A DNA stretch of 64,000 nucleotides from Comamonas testosteroni (GTDB lineage: Bacteria; Pseudomonadota; Gammaproteobacteria; Burkholderiales; Burkholderiaceae_C): assembly GCF_003569915.1 (NCBI RefSeq), contig NZ_KZ984460.1, positions 1-64,000 on the forward strand. Direction: 5' to 3'. The position numbers were made by a program, and so were the translations under genes. This document shows, piece by piece, positions 1-9,123 of the stretch; within the stretch, counting starts at the first letter, position 1; each line of letters begins with the position of its first letter. The notes below the pieces were generated by a model. That model ran no database searches. It was not told the origin of the DNA and saw only the letters and a list, made by a program, of their open reading frames with translations.

Positions 1-72
1 CTGCACATCCGAGCTTCAATCCTCAATCAATTTACCGCTCTGGGCACGCCCCAGACAGTCGCTGCTGCGTAA
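1..72 (+). CDS. possible 3' end of an upstream gene (partial)
   Basis: Frame 1 is open from the window edge to a TAA at 70-72 and gives a 23-residue tail ending in TVAAA. The third positions are only moderately GC-rich. The tail faintly recalls the end of a LuxR-type HTH, but it is too short to assign. It may be chance; the upstream sequence would decide. Confidence 0.22.
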   Translation: MHIRASILNQFTALGTPQTVAAA

Positions 73-778
73 ATCTATTTGGGATTGGGGATGCCTTGGC
101 CTATGGCCGATTTATGCAACAAAGCCTTTCAAGAACGATTTTAAGTTACATCTTCATTTCAAAAAATCATTAGTTATTTATATATATTCAGTAAATTTTG
201 TATATTTTCGAAACTTATTAAGCAGACCTTAAGAACTTCACGGCCAAGAAGCATTCCTTTCTCCAGCCATGAGAATCTCCCACTGAGACCACGCCTTAGC
301 GACTTTGAGTACTGCCTTTGTTGACTCCTGGCAATCAAAGAGTTGAGACTGCAGGGTTCCAAAATGACATTGACGCACCTTGGACAATGGCTCAAGGAAG
401 CGGCCAATACCACCCAGCAGACTGCCGGTTTGCGTTTGAACTCGGAGATAAGGTTGGGGCTTGCCCGGAAAAGCCGTGATAGGAGTGCACAAGCTCGCCA
501 AGGCCAGGCGCCCCCGACGAAACAACGACGAATCAAGGGCTGTGTTAGCGGGTCTGAGGCGCATGCGCTGGAAAGGTTGAACGCATGTACCCGCCAGTCA
601 CTCCCCCTCCGGACAGGAAACTGAACTCGCGGCATCCGCGGGCTTTGCTGCCCCCCGATGATTGGCGTTCAGCCTTACCCTTGGCGGCCGATGCGGGCCG
701 ACCTGCGCATCCACCCATGACCAGAGCTGGCGTGGTATATCTCGCTGTGCCGCTACTTAACACCCTTTTTTTTGAACC
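73..778. other. 706-bp stretch without a convincing gene
   Basis: Positions 80-230 are AT-rich and could hold a promoter. The rest has short open frames on both strands with no recognisable domain or ribosome binding site. The frames around 174-635 overlap each other in several phases and look like chance. A degenerate dispersed repeat lies at 413-558. The poly-T at 768-775 is directly upstream of the DUF2827 gene. Confidence 0.5.
413..558 (-). repeat. degenerate dispersed repeat, copy 1 (longer form)
   Basis: The two ends match the ends of a shorter copy at 34831-34905. The left end shares CCCAGCA and a GGTTTGCGTTTGA block. The right end shares ATCAAGGG, GTGTT and GCGGGTCT. The interior is about 70 bp longer here and not alignable by eye. 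Read on the minus strand, both copies encode a similar peptide beginning RPANT, so the repeat may be a remnant of a translated or mobile sequence. Confidence 0.5.
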
Positions 779-1924
779 ATGGCAACACCCTCTTCCCTGC
801 TGCGCATTGGCATCACCATCGGCCTGCATCACCCAGCAGAAACGCTGTGGAATAACGGCATCAAGCAAAACGCGGTGTTTCTGGCAGAAGCTTTGAAGCA
901 TTGCCCCAATGTGGCGTCGGTCACGCTGGTCAATACCACGAGCATTGAAATCAGCGATGCCCTGCCCTGGGACCTGAAGCGCTGGCCCACCCGCAGTTAT
1001 GAGCAGGCCAAGGACAGTGTGGATGTGATGATTGAGCTGGGTGGCCAGCTGGACGCAAATCAGACCGACTACATCAAGCGCCGTGGCGGGCGGCTGATTT
1101 CGTACTGCTGCGGTACAGAGTATGTGCACATGATGGAGGCGATTCTTTTCGACAAACCCGCCGGCGGCAGCAATCTGTTTATCAACCAGCGCTACGACGA
1201 TATCTGGATGGTGCCGCAGGTGGACCATATCAGCCGCTCGTACTTCGAGGTGTTTCGTCACCACAAGGCGCGCAGCGTGCCGTTTGTCTGGAGCCCTGTG
1301 TTTATCGAGCAACGCAGTGCCGACCTGCCTCACGGCGGCGTGTACCAGCCACGAGGTGCAGGCCAAGCCAAGCGCCTGACGGTGCTGGAGCCCAATATCA
1401 ATGTGGTGAAGTTCTGCCTGTACCCGATTCTGATTGCGGAAGAAGCCTTTCGCGCCGCACCTGACCGCATCGAGCTGCTGCAGGTCACCAATGTGCTCGG
1501 GCTGGCCGAGAAGAATATGGACTTCATCGCGCTGATGAACCAGCTCGATATCGTGCGCCAGCACAAGGCGGTGTTTCTGGGCCGCTATGACACGCCGCAA
1601 TTTCTGGCTCAAAACACCGATGTGGTGGTGTCGCACCAGTGGGAGAACCCGCTGAACTATGTGTATCTGGAGACCTGCTGGCAGGGCTACCCGCTGGTGC
1701 ACAACGCCAGCCTGTGCCCAGATCTGGGCTATTACTACACGGACCACAATGTGAGCGAGGGCGCGGCCCAGCTGCTCAAGGTGTTTGCCGAGCATGACCA
1801 GGTCGCGAACGCCTATCGCCTGCGCCAGCGCGAGCTGATCAGCCGCTATCTGCCCGGCCATGCTGCGATGACACAGCACTATGTGCAGCTGCTCAATGAA
1901 GTGGTGAGCAAACCTGCGCGCTAA
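779..1924 (+). CDS. DUF2827 family protein
   Basis: The 381-residue protein matches my recollection of the DUF2827 family, which has a glycosyltransferase-like fold and is often found near polysaccharide genes in Burkholderiales. There is no signal peptide or membrane segment, so it is probably cytoplasmic. The start at 779 follows a poly-T stretch and has no clear Shine-Dalgarno; an in-frame alternative is not obvious. Its biochemical role is unknown. It stands alone, with no polysaccharide cluster around it in the window, and is followed by a dispersed hairpin repeat and a terminator. Confidence 0.75.
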   Translation: MATPSSLLRIGITIGLHHPAETLWNNGIKQNAVFLAEALKHCPNVASVTLVNTTSIEISDALPWDLKRWPTRSYEQAKDSVDVMIELGGQLDANQTDYIKRRGGRLISYCCGTEYVHMMEAILFDKPAGGSNLFINQRYDDIWMVPQVDHISRSYFEVFRHHKARSVPFVWSPVFIEQRSADLPHGGVYQPRGAGQAKRLTVLEPNINVVKFCLYPILIAEEAFRAAPDRIELLQVTNVLGLAEKNMDFIALMNQLDIVRQHKAVFLGRYDTPQFLAQNTDVVVSHQWENPLNYVYLETCWQGYPLVHNASLCPDLGYYYTDHNVSEGAAQLLKVFAEHDQVANAYRLRQRELISRYLPGHAAMTQHYVQLLNEVVSKPAR

Positions 1925-1971
1925 GCCTGTTGAGAGGGCGTCAGCAAACAGCCTTTAAAACCTACCTATTC

Positions 1972-2019
1972 ACTACTAAAACAATAGCTTGAAGCCTATA
2001 TACCATAAGGACCAAGGCA
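1972..2019 (+). repeat. Comamonadaceae-type short repeat
   Basis: This AT-rich block carries the family signature: AATAGCTT, then AGCCTATATA, then AAGGAC. It lies between two convergent genes. Eleven other copies occur in the window. Confidence 0.6.
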
Positions 2020-2131
2020 AAAAATGGCACAATCTCGCGCCTGAATCACGCCAGTGCTGCCCATGCCAGAGATGCGGCCACTGCTTCTGTGAGAAGTACA
2101 TGCAGCCCGGGTAGCAGGCACTTGCCTGGAA

Positions 2132-2160
2132 AAAAGGCCGCCCTGTAGAGGCGGCCTTTT
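2132..2160. terminator. bidirectional intrinsic terminator
   Basis: AAAGGCCGCC pairs with GGCGGCCTTT across a 7-nt loop, with A and T tracts on both sides. It sits between the convergent DUF2827 and cytochrome c peroxidase genes and can serve both. Confidence 0.85.
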
Positions 2161-2188
2161 CATGGGCGGATGGCCTGCCGCTCAACCC

Positions 2189-3214
2189 TCAATCAAAGGG
2201 CTGAGGACGCTTGGTCGCATCGCTGGAAGGCGGCAATATGGGCAGCACCAGCTTGGGTTGCTCGCCCGTCAACGTCTTCAAAAAGGCGACGATGTCCGCA
2301 TTTTCAGTTTTGCTGAAGTTCTTACCCAACTGAATGCGGCCCATGGTGTCCACCGCTTGCGACAGAGTATCGGCCGCACCGTCGTGGAAGTAGGGATAAG
2401 TCAGCTCGACATTGCGCAATGTCGGCACCTTGAAGCTGAAACGTTCCGCATCATTGCCCGTCACGGCAGAGCGGCCCTCTGCCGGGTTATCGGTCTTGTA
2501 GGGCTCGATCAACCCCATCTTCTGAAACGAGGAGCCGCCCAGGTTCACGCCGTTGTGGCAAGCCACGCAGCCCGAGTTTTTGAACAGCTGATAGCCACGC
2601 AGCTCTTGCGCATTGATGGCCTTGGTGTTGCCCTGCAGCCATTGGTCAAAACGCGCATGGGGGGTGACCAATGTTTCCTCGAAAGCTGCTATGGCTGCCG
2701 TCACTTCGCCAATCGTGAGCTTGTCATTGCCAAACACACTCTTGAATTCCGCCACGTACTGAGGGATGGAGCGCAACATGTCCACCGCCAGATCGTGCGA
2801 GAAGGCCATCTCGCCGGGGTTGGCAATCGGGCCGCCGGCCTGCTCGCGCAGGTCCTTGGCACGGCCGTCCCAGAACTGGGCCAGATTCAGACTGGAGTTG
2901 AGCACCGTGGGCGAGTTGATCGGGCCTTTTTGCCACTTGTCGCCAATCGACGTCTTGATATTGTCCGCGCCGCCCATGCTCAGGTTGTGGCAGGAGTTGC
3001 AGGAAATGAATCCGGAGCGCGACAGCCGTGGATCAAAGAACAGCTTTTTGCCAAGCTCCACCTTGGCAGGCTCAGTAACCTTGTGCGGCTTGACCGGCTG
3101 AACGGGCTCCTGAGCCTGCGCCAGCGCAGCCGAGCCCGTCATCATGGCCGCAGCAGACACGGCACCCAGCACGAATCGCCTGACGGAATAGGCGTGGGGC
3201 AGCTTTTTTTTCAT
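2189..3214 (-). CDS. ccp: di-heme cytochrome c peroxidase (CcpA/MauG family)
   Basis: The protein is expected to reduce periplasmic hydrogen peroxide with electrons from cytochrome c. A signal peptide (MKKK, then a hydrophobic stretch ending ALAQAQ) is followed by two heme c sites, CNSCH in the first third and CVACH in the second half, and a PGEMAF region. The length of 341 residues fits the family. I chose the ATG at 3214 because GGAGTATCC precedes it at the right distance; an ATG seven codons upstream has no such site. It is monocistronic, ending at a shared terminator. No OxyR-like site could be identified by eye. Confidence 0.92.
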   Translation of the reverse strand: MKKKLPHAYSVRRFVLGAVSAAAMMTGSAALAQAQEPVQPVKPHKVTEPAKVELGKKLFFDPRLSRSGFISCNSCHNLSMGGADNIKTSIGDKWQKGPINSPTVLNSSLNLAQFWDGRAKDLREQAGGPIANPGEMAFSHDLAVDMLRSIPQYVAEFKSVFGNDKLTIGEVTAAIAAFEETLVTPHARFDQWLQGNTKAINAQELRGYQLFKNSGCVACHNGVNLGGSSFQKMGLIEPYKTDNPAEGRSAVTGNDAERFSFKVPTLRNVELTYPYFHDGAADTLSQAVDTMGRIQLGKNFSKTENADIVAFLKTLTGEQPKLVLPILPPSSDATKRPQPFD

Positions 3215-3421
3215 TGGATACTCCATTTCTTTCACAGCGAATGGAGGAGCAAAAATCGCTCACTCTCTCTCGGCACTGCTGCGTTCAAAGAACGCTGCAA
3301 TGTCGCTGTGAAGTCATTCTTCAGTAGTATCCCCAGGGCCTCGTTGATCAATCACAAGAGGCGGCTGTTACATACGCATACAGGCTTGCACCCTCGGCAA
3401 GCCTGCCCACATCAAGAGCCC

Positions 3422-4099
3422 TCAGCGCGCCGCGGCAGGCATCGCTGAAACGCGCAGGCTGCGCACGATCGCGGCCAGCACCATGCCGTAAGCCGGCACA
3501 AACAGCAGCAAGCTCACCGCCAGTTTGATCACGTAATCCACCATGGCAATTTCCATCCAGTTGGCGGCCATGAAAGCATCGGTGCTGCGCCAGAACGCGA
3601 TGGAAAAAAACGCAGCGGTATCCAGCGCCTGACCAAAAATCGACGCGGCTGCCGGAGCCAGCCACCAGGCGCGGCTTTTCTGGCGGATACGGTCAAAGAC
3701 CTGAATGTCCAGCAACTGCCCCAACGCATAGGCAGCAAAGCTGGCCAGCGCAATGCGAAACACAAAACTGTTGAAGCTTTGCAGCGCATCCCAGCCATTG
3801 AAATGGCCCTCATGGAAGAGCACTCCCACCGCATAGGACGCCAAGAGCGCAGGCAGCATGGCGCGCGTGATGACGCGCCGCGCCTCAACCTTGCCGATCA
3901 GGCGCACGGTCAGGTCGGTGGCCAGAAAGATGAAGGGAAAGCTGAACGCACCCCAGGTGCTGTGAAAGCCCAGCAAATTGATCGGCAGCTGCACCAGATA
4001 GTTGCTGGCAATGACGATGGCGATATGAAACGCCACGAGGATGGAGAGGTAAAACGGCACGCGCGACGGCGGTGTCTGCACGGCATGAGCGGATGTCAT
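3422..4099 (-). CDS. yhhQ: queuosine precursor transporter (YhhQ/VUT family)
   Basis: This 225-residue inner-membrane protein belongs to the COG1738/DUF165 family, which imports preQ0/preQ1 for tRNA queuosine synthesis. It has about six hydrophobic segments. The family-typical stretch beginning FPFIFLATDL and the later segment with FGQALDTAAFFSIAFW are present. The ATG at 4099 is preceded by AAAGGA, which also forms part of a predicted preQ1-I riboswitch (4104-4137); that supports both the start and the substrate. An upstream in-frame extension of 66 codons is open but runs through the riboswitch, so I reject it. Confidence 0.9.
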   Translation of the reverse strand: MTSAHAVQTPPSRVPFYLSILVAFHIAIVIASNYLVQLPINLLGFHSTWGAFSFPFIFLATDLTVRLIGKVEARRVITRAMLPALLASYAVGVLFHEGHFNGWDALQSFNSFVFRIALASFAAYALGQLLDIQVFDRIRQKSRAWWLAPAAASIFGQALDTAAFFSIAFWRSTDAFMAANWMEIAMVDYVIKLAVSLLLFVPAYGMVLAAIVRSLRVSAMPAAAR

Positions 4100-4103
4100 G
4101 ACA

Positions 4104-4137
4104 TTCCTTTTTGGTCGATGGGGGCGAGGGAACCCAT
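4104..4137 (-). promoter_or_regulatory. preQ1-I riboswitch controlling yhhQ translation
   Basis: On the transcript, AUGGG (4137-4133) pairs with CCCAU (4122-4118) to form P1. The loop opens with the conserved UUC after GG. CCU in the loop can pair with AGG in the downstream tail, forming the P2 pseudoknot over a run of five A. A C directly after the CCU is placed like the ligand-contacting C of known preQ1-I aptamers. The AGG strand belongs to the Shine-Dalgarno of yhhQ, so ligand binding would hide it. This is a by-eye fold; a covariance-model search was not run. Confidence 0.75.
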
Positions 4138-4248
4138 GGTTGCGAAGTTTGCGCGGGTTGGCGCAGCCCTGAATTTTAAGCGGCCGTCCATTATCGCGAG
4201 TGCCATGAGCCTGCTTATCCGAGCACACGCATGGTGGATATAAGAAAA

Positions 4249-4345
4249 AGCATAGCTGGTAGTGCTGGTCAATCCATGGACTCAGAATCAAAACCAAGTC
4301 TTTTCAGGACTTAACAAGCACATCCAGCTATCTTTTTTGAGTACA
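4249..4345. repeat. two converging copies of the Comamonadaceae-type short repeat
   Basis: One copy reads forward from ATAGCTGG (about 4250) to ATGGACTC. The other reads in reverse from GATAGCTGG (about 4342) back to AAGACTTGG near 4294. They fill the gap between the yhhQ upstream region and the stop codon of the next gene, and may act as a boundary hairpin. Confidence 0.5.
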
Positions 4346-4768
4346 TCAAGCCGCCGCTTGCAAGGACTGATGGGCGCGGTTGCGCGTAGAGCGCAAACCC
4401 AGCCACTGCAGGTCTGCCAGCACGATCACCACCAGCGCCTGTGCCGCAACCCAGGCCACGCCCCAGCCACTGAGCGCCAAGCCGGAGCCAAAGATCAGCA
4501 ATGCACAGCCCAGCGCCCAGCCCAGATTGCCCAGCGCAATCAAGCCCACCAGCGTGCGCGGCAGGGGCTGGCGCCGGGCAATCACGGCCGCAAGCACGGC
4601 ATAGACCAGCAAAAAAACGCCAGTGCCGGTGAGCAAGGCCAGCGGCAAACCGGTAACAGCCGCCAGAGGCCGCGCGGCCAGCAACTGCAGCGCGCCCGTG
4701 GCGGCGCAAGAAGCTGCATCAGCCCACATCACGCGGGGCAGAAACCGGGAAGAAGCAAAGATGGACAT
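4346..4768 (-). CDS. small four-helix membrane protein, unknown function
   Basis: The 140-residue protein is almost entirely hydrophobic, with four predicted membrane segments separated by short loops (such as ARRQPLPRT) and a basic tail. No catalytic motif is visible and I do not recognise a named family. AGGAG lies 8 nt before the ATG. It is divergent from the XRE regulator at 4906, with about 137 bp between the starts. That arrangement suggests the regulator may control it, which is inference only. Confidence 0.75.
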   Translation of the reverse strand: MSIFASSRFLPRVMWADAASCAATGALQLLAARPLAAVTGLPLALLTGTGVFLLVYAVLAAVIARRQPLPRTLVGLIALGNLGWALGCALLIFGSGLALSGWGVAWVAAQALVVIVLADLQWLGLRSTRNRAHQSLQAAA

Positions 4769-4905
4769 GGAACACTCCTATGGCTTGGAAAACGATGCGA
4801 CCGGCCCTGTGCCGGCTGCTGGCTCCATGATTGCCAGCGCCAAGCAGCACGTCGATTACCTCGCAGGTCATGGCCTCGTGCGAGGCCTGCCACTACGATG
4901 CAGCC

Positions 4906-5751
4906 ATGAACACCCTCCCCTCCTCGCATGCAGCCACGCCTACCGCCTCGACGCCCGACCTGCGCGCACCGTTTGGCGAGCATCTGCGTCATTGGCGTCA
5001 GCACCGACGACTCAGCCAGCAGGGCTTGGCACTCGAAGCCGACATCTCGACCCGCCACCTGAGCTATGTGGAAACCGGCCGCGCACAGCCCAGCCGCGAA
5101 ATGGTGCTGCGCCTGGCCGAGCGCCTCTGCGTGCCACTGCGCGAGCGCAACGGACTTCTGGTGGCTGCAGGCTTTGCCCCCATGTACCAGTCACGTCCGC
5201 TGGACCATCCCGATCTGGCTGCAGCACGCCAGGCGGTGGACCTCGTGCTCAAGGGTCATGAACCCAACCCGGCCCTGGCCGTGGACCGACACTGGAACCT
5301 GATAGCTGCCAATGCGGTCGTGCCACTCCTGCTGGACGGCGTGGCGCCGTGGCTATTGGAGCCGCCGGTAAATGTGCTGCGCCTGAGCCTGCACCCCGAA
5401 GGCCTGGGCCCGCGCCTGGCCAATGCCGCGCAGTGGCGTGCCCATTTGCTGCACCGCTTGGAGCAGCAGATCACCGCCACGGCAGATGGTGAACTGCAGG
5501 TACTGTACGACGAAATCGCGGCCTATCCGTTCAAGGACGATATGCCATATGCCGCAGCCACCTCGGCTGCCAGCCTGATCGCTGTGCCCTTTGAGTTGCA
5601 CACCGGGCTGGGTAAACTGAGTTTTATCAGCACCATCACCATCTTTGGCACGCCCGTGGATGTAACGCTGCAGGAGCTGGCCGTCGAGTCTTTTTTCCCC
5701 GCCGACACCCAGACCCAGATGGCCCTGCAGCAGCTGCATCACTCAGGCTGA
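4906..5751 (+). CDS. XRE-family regulator with MmyB-like ligand-binding domain
   Basis: An N-terminal helix-turn-helix covers about residues 25-80, with a core containing SQQGLALEADISTRHLSYVETGRAQPS. A C-terminal domain with alternating hydrophobic strands follows, as in MmyB/PAS-like XRE regulators; its segment DLRWN-like reads HWNLIAANAVVPLLLDG. The length of 281 residues is normal. The ATG at 4906 is preferred over an upstream frame that lacks family similarity; the Shine-Dalgarno is weak. It is divergent from a small membrane protein, a plausible target. Confidence 0.85.
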   Translation: MNTLPSSHAATPTASTPDLRAPFGEHLRHWRQHRRLSQQGLALEADISTRHLSYVETGRAQPSREMVLRLAERLCVPLRERNGLLVAAGFAPMYQSRPLDHPDLAAARQAVDLVLKGHEPNPALAVDRHWNLIAANAVVPLLLDGVAPWLLEPPVNVLRLSLHPEGLGPRLANAAQWRAHLLHRLEQQITATADGELQVLYDEIAAYPFKDDMPYAAATSAASLIAVPFELHTGLGKLSFISTITIFGTPVDVTLQELAVESFFPADTQTQMALQQLHHSG

Positions 5752-5761
5752 CAGGCAAAAC

Positions 5762-5794
5762 AAAAGCCCGCAGGACTTTCATCCTGCGGGCTTT
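5762..5794. terminator. bidirectional intrinsic terminator
   Basis: AAAGCCCGCAGGA pairs with TCCTGCGGGCTTT across a 6-nt loop. It separates the XRE regulator from the convergent acnB. Confidence 0.9.
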
Positions 5795-5838
5795 GGAGAG
5801 CAAGGCCCTTGCAGGCCTTTCCCTTCTACTTCGAACGC

Positions 5839-8424
5839 TTACACCTTGGCGGCGACTTCAGCGTACTCGGCGATTTCGTTGAAGTTCATGTAGCGATAGA
5901 CGGAAGCCTTGTCGGCATCGATCACACCCATTTCGGCCAGGTACTCTTCCTTGGTCGGCAGCTTGCCCAGACGCGAAGCAATCGCGGCCAGCTCAGCCGA
6001 GCCCAGGAACACATTGGTGTTCTTGCCCAGGCGGTTGGGGAAGTTACGGGTCGAAGTGGAGATCACGGTTGCGCCTTCGCGCACCTGGGCCTGGTTGCCC
6101 ATGCACAGCGAGCAGCCGGGCATTTCGGTACGTGCACCGGCGGTGCCGAAAGCCGCGTAGTGGCCTTCCTTGATCAGCTCGCTCTGGTCCATCTTGGTGG
6201 GCGGTGCCACCCACAGCTTGACGGGGATGTCGCGCTTGCCGCCCAGCAGCTTGGCTGCAGCGCGGAAGTGACCGATGTTGGTCATGCACGAGCCAATGAA
6301 GGCTTCGTCGATCTTGGTGCCAGCGACTTCGGACAGCGTCTTGGCGTCATCGGGGTCGTTCGGGCAGCAGACGATGGGTTCCTTGATGTCGGCCAGATCG
6401 ATTTCGATGATGTGGGCGTACTCGGCGTTCTTGTCCGCTTCGAGCAGGTCGGGCTTGGCCAGCCAGGCTTCGACCTTTTCGATACGACGTTGCAGCGTCT
6501 TGGCGTCGGAGTAACCATCGGCGATCATGTTCTTCATCAGAACGATGTTCGAAGTCAGGTATTCCTTGATCGGCTCGGGGTTCAGCTTGATCGTGCAACC
6601 GGCAGCAGAACGCTCGGCCGATGCGTCGGACAATTCGAACGCTTGCTCGACCTTCAGGTTGGGCAGACCTTCGATTTCGAGGATACGACCCGAGAATTCG
6701 TTGATCTTGCCAGCCTTGGCCACGGTCAGCAGACCTTGCTTGATGGCGTACAACGGAATCGCGTGCACCAGATCGCGCAGAGTCACGCCAGGCTGCATTT
6801 CGCCCTTGAAACGCACCAGGATCGACTCAGGCATGTCCAGCGGCATCACGCCAGTCGCTGCACCGAAAGCCACCAGACCGGAGCCTGCGGGGAACGAGAT
6901 ACCGATAGGGAAGCGGGTGTGCGAGTCGCCACCGGTACCGACGGTGTCAGGCAGCAGCAGGCGGTTGAGCCAGCTGTGGATCACGCCGTCGCCAGGACGC
7001 AGGGCCACGCCGCCGCGGTTGGAGATGAACTCGGGCAGTTCACGGTGCGTCTTCACGTCCACGGGCTTGGGGTAAGCGGCCGTGTGGCAGAAGGACTGCA
7101 TGACCATGTCGGCGGAGAAGCCCAGGCAAGCCAGGTCCTTCAGCTCGTCGCGGGTCATGGGGCCGGTGGTGTCTTGCGAGCCCACGGTGGTCATGCGAGG
7201 TTCGCAGTAAGTACCGGGGCGCACGCCCTGGCCTTCGGGCAGACCGCAGGCACGGCCCACCATCTTCTGGGCCAGCGTGAAGCCAGCGTTGGAGGCAGCG
7301 GGAGCCTGGGGCAGACGGAAAGCGTTGGAAGCTGGCAGACCCAGGGCTTCACGGGCCTTGGCAGTCAGCGAACGACCGATGATCAGGTTGATACGGCCAC
7401 CGGCTTGGACTTCGTCGAGCAGCACGTCGGACTTCAGCTGGAAGTCAGCAACCTTGGTGCCGTTCTTTTCGATCTTGCCTTCGTAGGGATAGACGTCGAT
7501 CACGTCGCCCATTTCCAGCTTGGAAACGTCCACTTCGATAGGCAGAGCGCCAGAGTCTTCCTGCGTGTTGAAGAAGATGGGAGCAATCTTGCCGCCCAGG
7601 GTCACACCACCAAAGCGCTTGTTAGGCACAAAGGGGATGTCCATGCCAGTCGCCCAGATGATGGAGTTGGTCGCGGACTTGCGCGAAGAACCGGTGCCGA
7701 CCACGTCGCCCACGTAGGCCACCAGATGGCCTTTTTTCTTCAGGTCGTCGATGAACTGCATGGGGCCGCGCTTGCCGTCTTCTTCGGGCTTGAACGCCGC
7801 GTCGGGACGCGTGTTCTTGAGCATGGCCAGGTAGTGCAGAGGAATGTCGGGACGGCTCCAGGCGTCTGGTGCGGGCGACAGGTCGTCGGTATTGGTTTCA
7901 CCGGGCACCTTGAAGACGGTGACGGTGATCTTCTTTTCGACTTCGGGACGCGATGTGAACCACTCGGCATCCGCCCAGCTTTGCATCACTTCCTGGGCCT
8001 TGGCGTTGCCAGCCTTGGCCTTGGTGGCCACGTCGTTGAAGAAGTCGAACATCAGCAGCGTCTTCTTCAGCGCATCAGCAGCCACGCCAGCGACTTCAGC
8101 GTCGTCCAGCAGTTCGATCAGGGGGTGAACGTTGTAGCCGCCCACCATGGTGCCCAGCAGCTCGGTGGCCTTGGACTTGGAGATGAGACCCACCTTCAGG
8201 TCGCCGTGAGCCACGGCAGCCAGGAAGGAAGCCTTGACCTTGGCCGCATCGTCCACTCCGGGTGGCACGCGGTGAGTCAGCAGGTCGAGCAGAAAGGCGT
8301 CTTCGCCAGCGGGCGGGTTCTTGATCAGCTCGATCAGCTCAGCGACCTGCTTGGCATCCAGAGGCAGCGGGGGGATGCCCAGTGCGGCGCGTTCTGCCAC
8401 ATGGTCACGGTAGGCTTTCAACAT
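5839..8424 (-). CDS. acnB: aconitate hydratase B
   Basis: AcnB interconverts citrate and isocitrate in the TCA cycle. The 861-residue length and domain order (N-terminal HEAT-like, swivel, three catalytic domains) match the AcnB type. The iron-sulfur ligands are at about residues 711 (GSCMTN), 770 and 773 (CSLCMGN), near-identical in position to the E. coli enzyme. It lies downstream of mdh, tam, a CitE-like lyase and a secreted protein on the same strand, about 100 bp from the last. Long antisense frames inside it are codon-bias shadows. Confidence 0.97.
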   Translation of the reverse strand: MLKAYRDHVAERAALGIPPLPLDAKQVAELIELIKNPPAGEDAFLLDLLTHRVPPGVDDAAKVKASFLAAVAHGDLKVGLISKSKATELLGTMVGGYNVHPLIELLDDAEVAGVAADALKKTLLMFDFFNDVATKAKAGNAKAQEVMQSWADAEWFTSRPEVEKKITVTVFKVPGETNTDDLSPAPDAWSRPDIPLHYLAMLKNTRPDAAFKPEEDGKRGPMQFIDDLKKKGHLVAYVGDVVGTGSSRKSATNSIIWATGMDIPFVPNKRFGGVTLGGKIAPIFFNTQEDSGALPIEVDVSKLEMGDVIDVYPYEGKIEKNGTKVADFQLKSDVLLDEVQAGGRINLIIGRSLTAKAREALGLPASNAFRLPQAPAASNAGFTLAQKMVGRACGLPEGQGVRPGTYCEPRMTTVGSQDTTGPMTRDELKDLACLGFSADMVMQSFCHTAAYPKPVDVKTHRELPEFISNRGGVALRPGDGVIHSWLNRLLLPDTVGTGGDSHTRFPIGISFPAGSGLVAFGAATGVMPLDMPESILVRFKGEMQPGVTLRDLVHAIPLYAIKQGLLTVAKAGKINEFSGRILEIEGLPNLKVEQAFELSDASAERSAAGCTIKLNPEPIKEYLTSNIVLMKNMIADGYSDAKTLQRRIEKVEAWLAKPDLLEADKNAEYAHIIEIDLADIKEPIVCCPNDPDDAKTLSEVAGTKIDEAFIGSCMTNIGHFRAAAKLLGGKRDIPVKLWVAPPTKMDQSELIKEGHYAAFGTAGARTEMPGCSLCMGNQAQVREGATVISTSTRNFPNRLGKNTNVFLGSAELAAIASRLGKLPTKEEYLAEMGVIDADKASVYRYMNFNEIAEYAEVAAKV

Positions 8425-8525
8425 GGGTTCTCTCCAATGGTTTTTTGAAAAAGGCTGCGCGGTGATGCGCGATTCACAGGACCGCTGCCGTGTGCGAAAC
8501 GGCAGCAGCCCTCAGCCTTGCTGAA

Positions 8526-9092
8526 TTACTTGTTGTCCAGCAGGCTAGGAGGTGGGTTCTTGCGGATGGCTTCAGCCACCAGTTGTTGCTCGGGAGCCAT
8601 GCACTCATCAGCCAGACGCTGACCGGCCTTCTGGTTCATCAGCATGGACTTGTTGGCAATCTGCAGCCAGACCGCACCCGCCGCCTTGTCTTCCAGGCGC
8701 ACGGTGCCGGTGGTGGTTGCCACGGGCGACATGTGGTACTTGAAGCCACGACCGTCGATGATGAAGTAGCCAGGGTTGGCAGAGTCAGGCGTCACATTCA
8801 CATGAGCGCCCAGTTCGCAAGGGATACGACCCTTGAAAACGCGCTCGGACACAGCCAGTTGCTCGGTCGTCAGGGCTGTGGAAGCGGGACCGGCTGCTAC
8901 CGCGGCCGCACCGGCTCCTGCACCCACGGCGGCGGCTGCGGCAGCCTTGCCCTTCTTGGCAGCAGGCTTTTTGGCGGCAGGGGCCTTCTTGGTGGCAGCG
9001 GCCTTGGCCTTGGTACCGGTTTGTGCCACGGCGGATTGACCAACGGCCAGCAGCGGGGCTGCGATCATCAAAGTAGCGATTAGGGTCTTCAT
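8526..9092 (-). CDS. secreted protein with Lys/Ala-rich segment
   Basis: A signal peptide (MKTLIATLMIAAPLLAVGQSAVAQ) is followed by a histone-H1-like run of Lys, Ala and Pro (about residues 27-70) and a globular C-terminal part with two Cys (in RIPCEL and ADECM) that could form a disulfide. The mature protein has 188 residues minus the leader and is probably periplasmic. AGGAG precedes the chosen ATG at 9092; an upstream in-frame ATG would destroy the leader. Function is unknown. It lies between acnB and the CitE-like gene. Confidence 0.8.
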   Translation of the reverse strand: MKTLIATLMIAAPLLAVGQSAVAQTGTKAKAAATKKAPAAKKPAAKKGKAAAAAAVGAGAGAAAVAAGPASTALTTEQLAVSERVFKGRIPCELGAHVNVTPDSANPGYFIIDGRGFKYHMSPVATTTGTVRLEDKAAGAVWLQIANKSMLMNQKAGQRLADECMAPEQQLVAEAIRKNPPPSLLDNK

Positions 9093-9123
9093 AGGAACAG
9101 GCTCCTGCAGACTTGTTATGAGT

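Noticed and set aside
174..635. Overlapping short frames on both strands near the window start
   Set aside because: Several phases are open at once, there is no domain, and a dispersed repeat explains part of the sequence.
3422..4297. 291-residue form of YhhQ starting further upstream
   Set aside because: The extension runs through the riboswitch and lacks family similarity; the ATG at 4099 has the ribosome binding site.
5809..8448. 879-residue open frame antisense to acnB
   Set aside because: It mirrors acnB codon bias on the opposite strand and has no domain or ribosome binding site; acnB is unambiguous.
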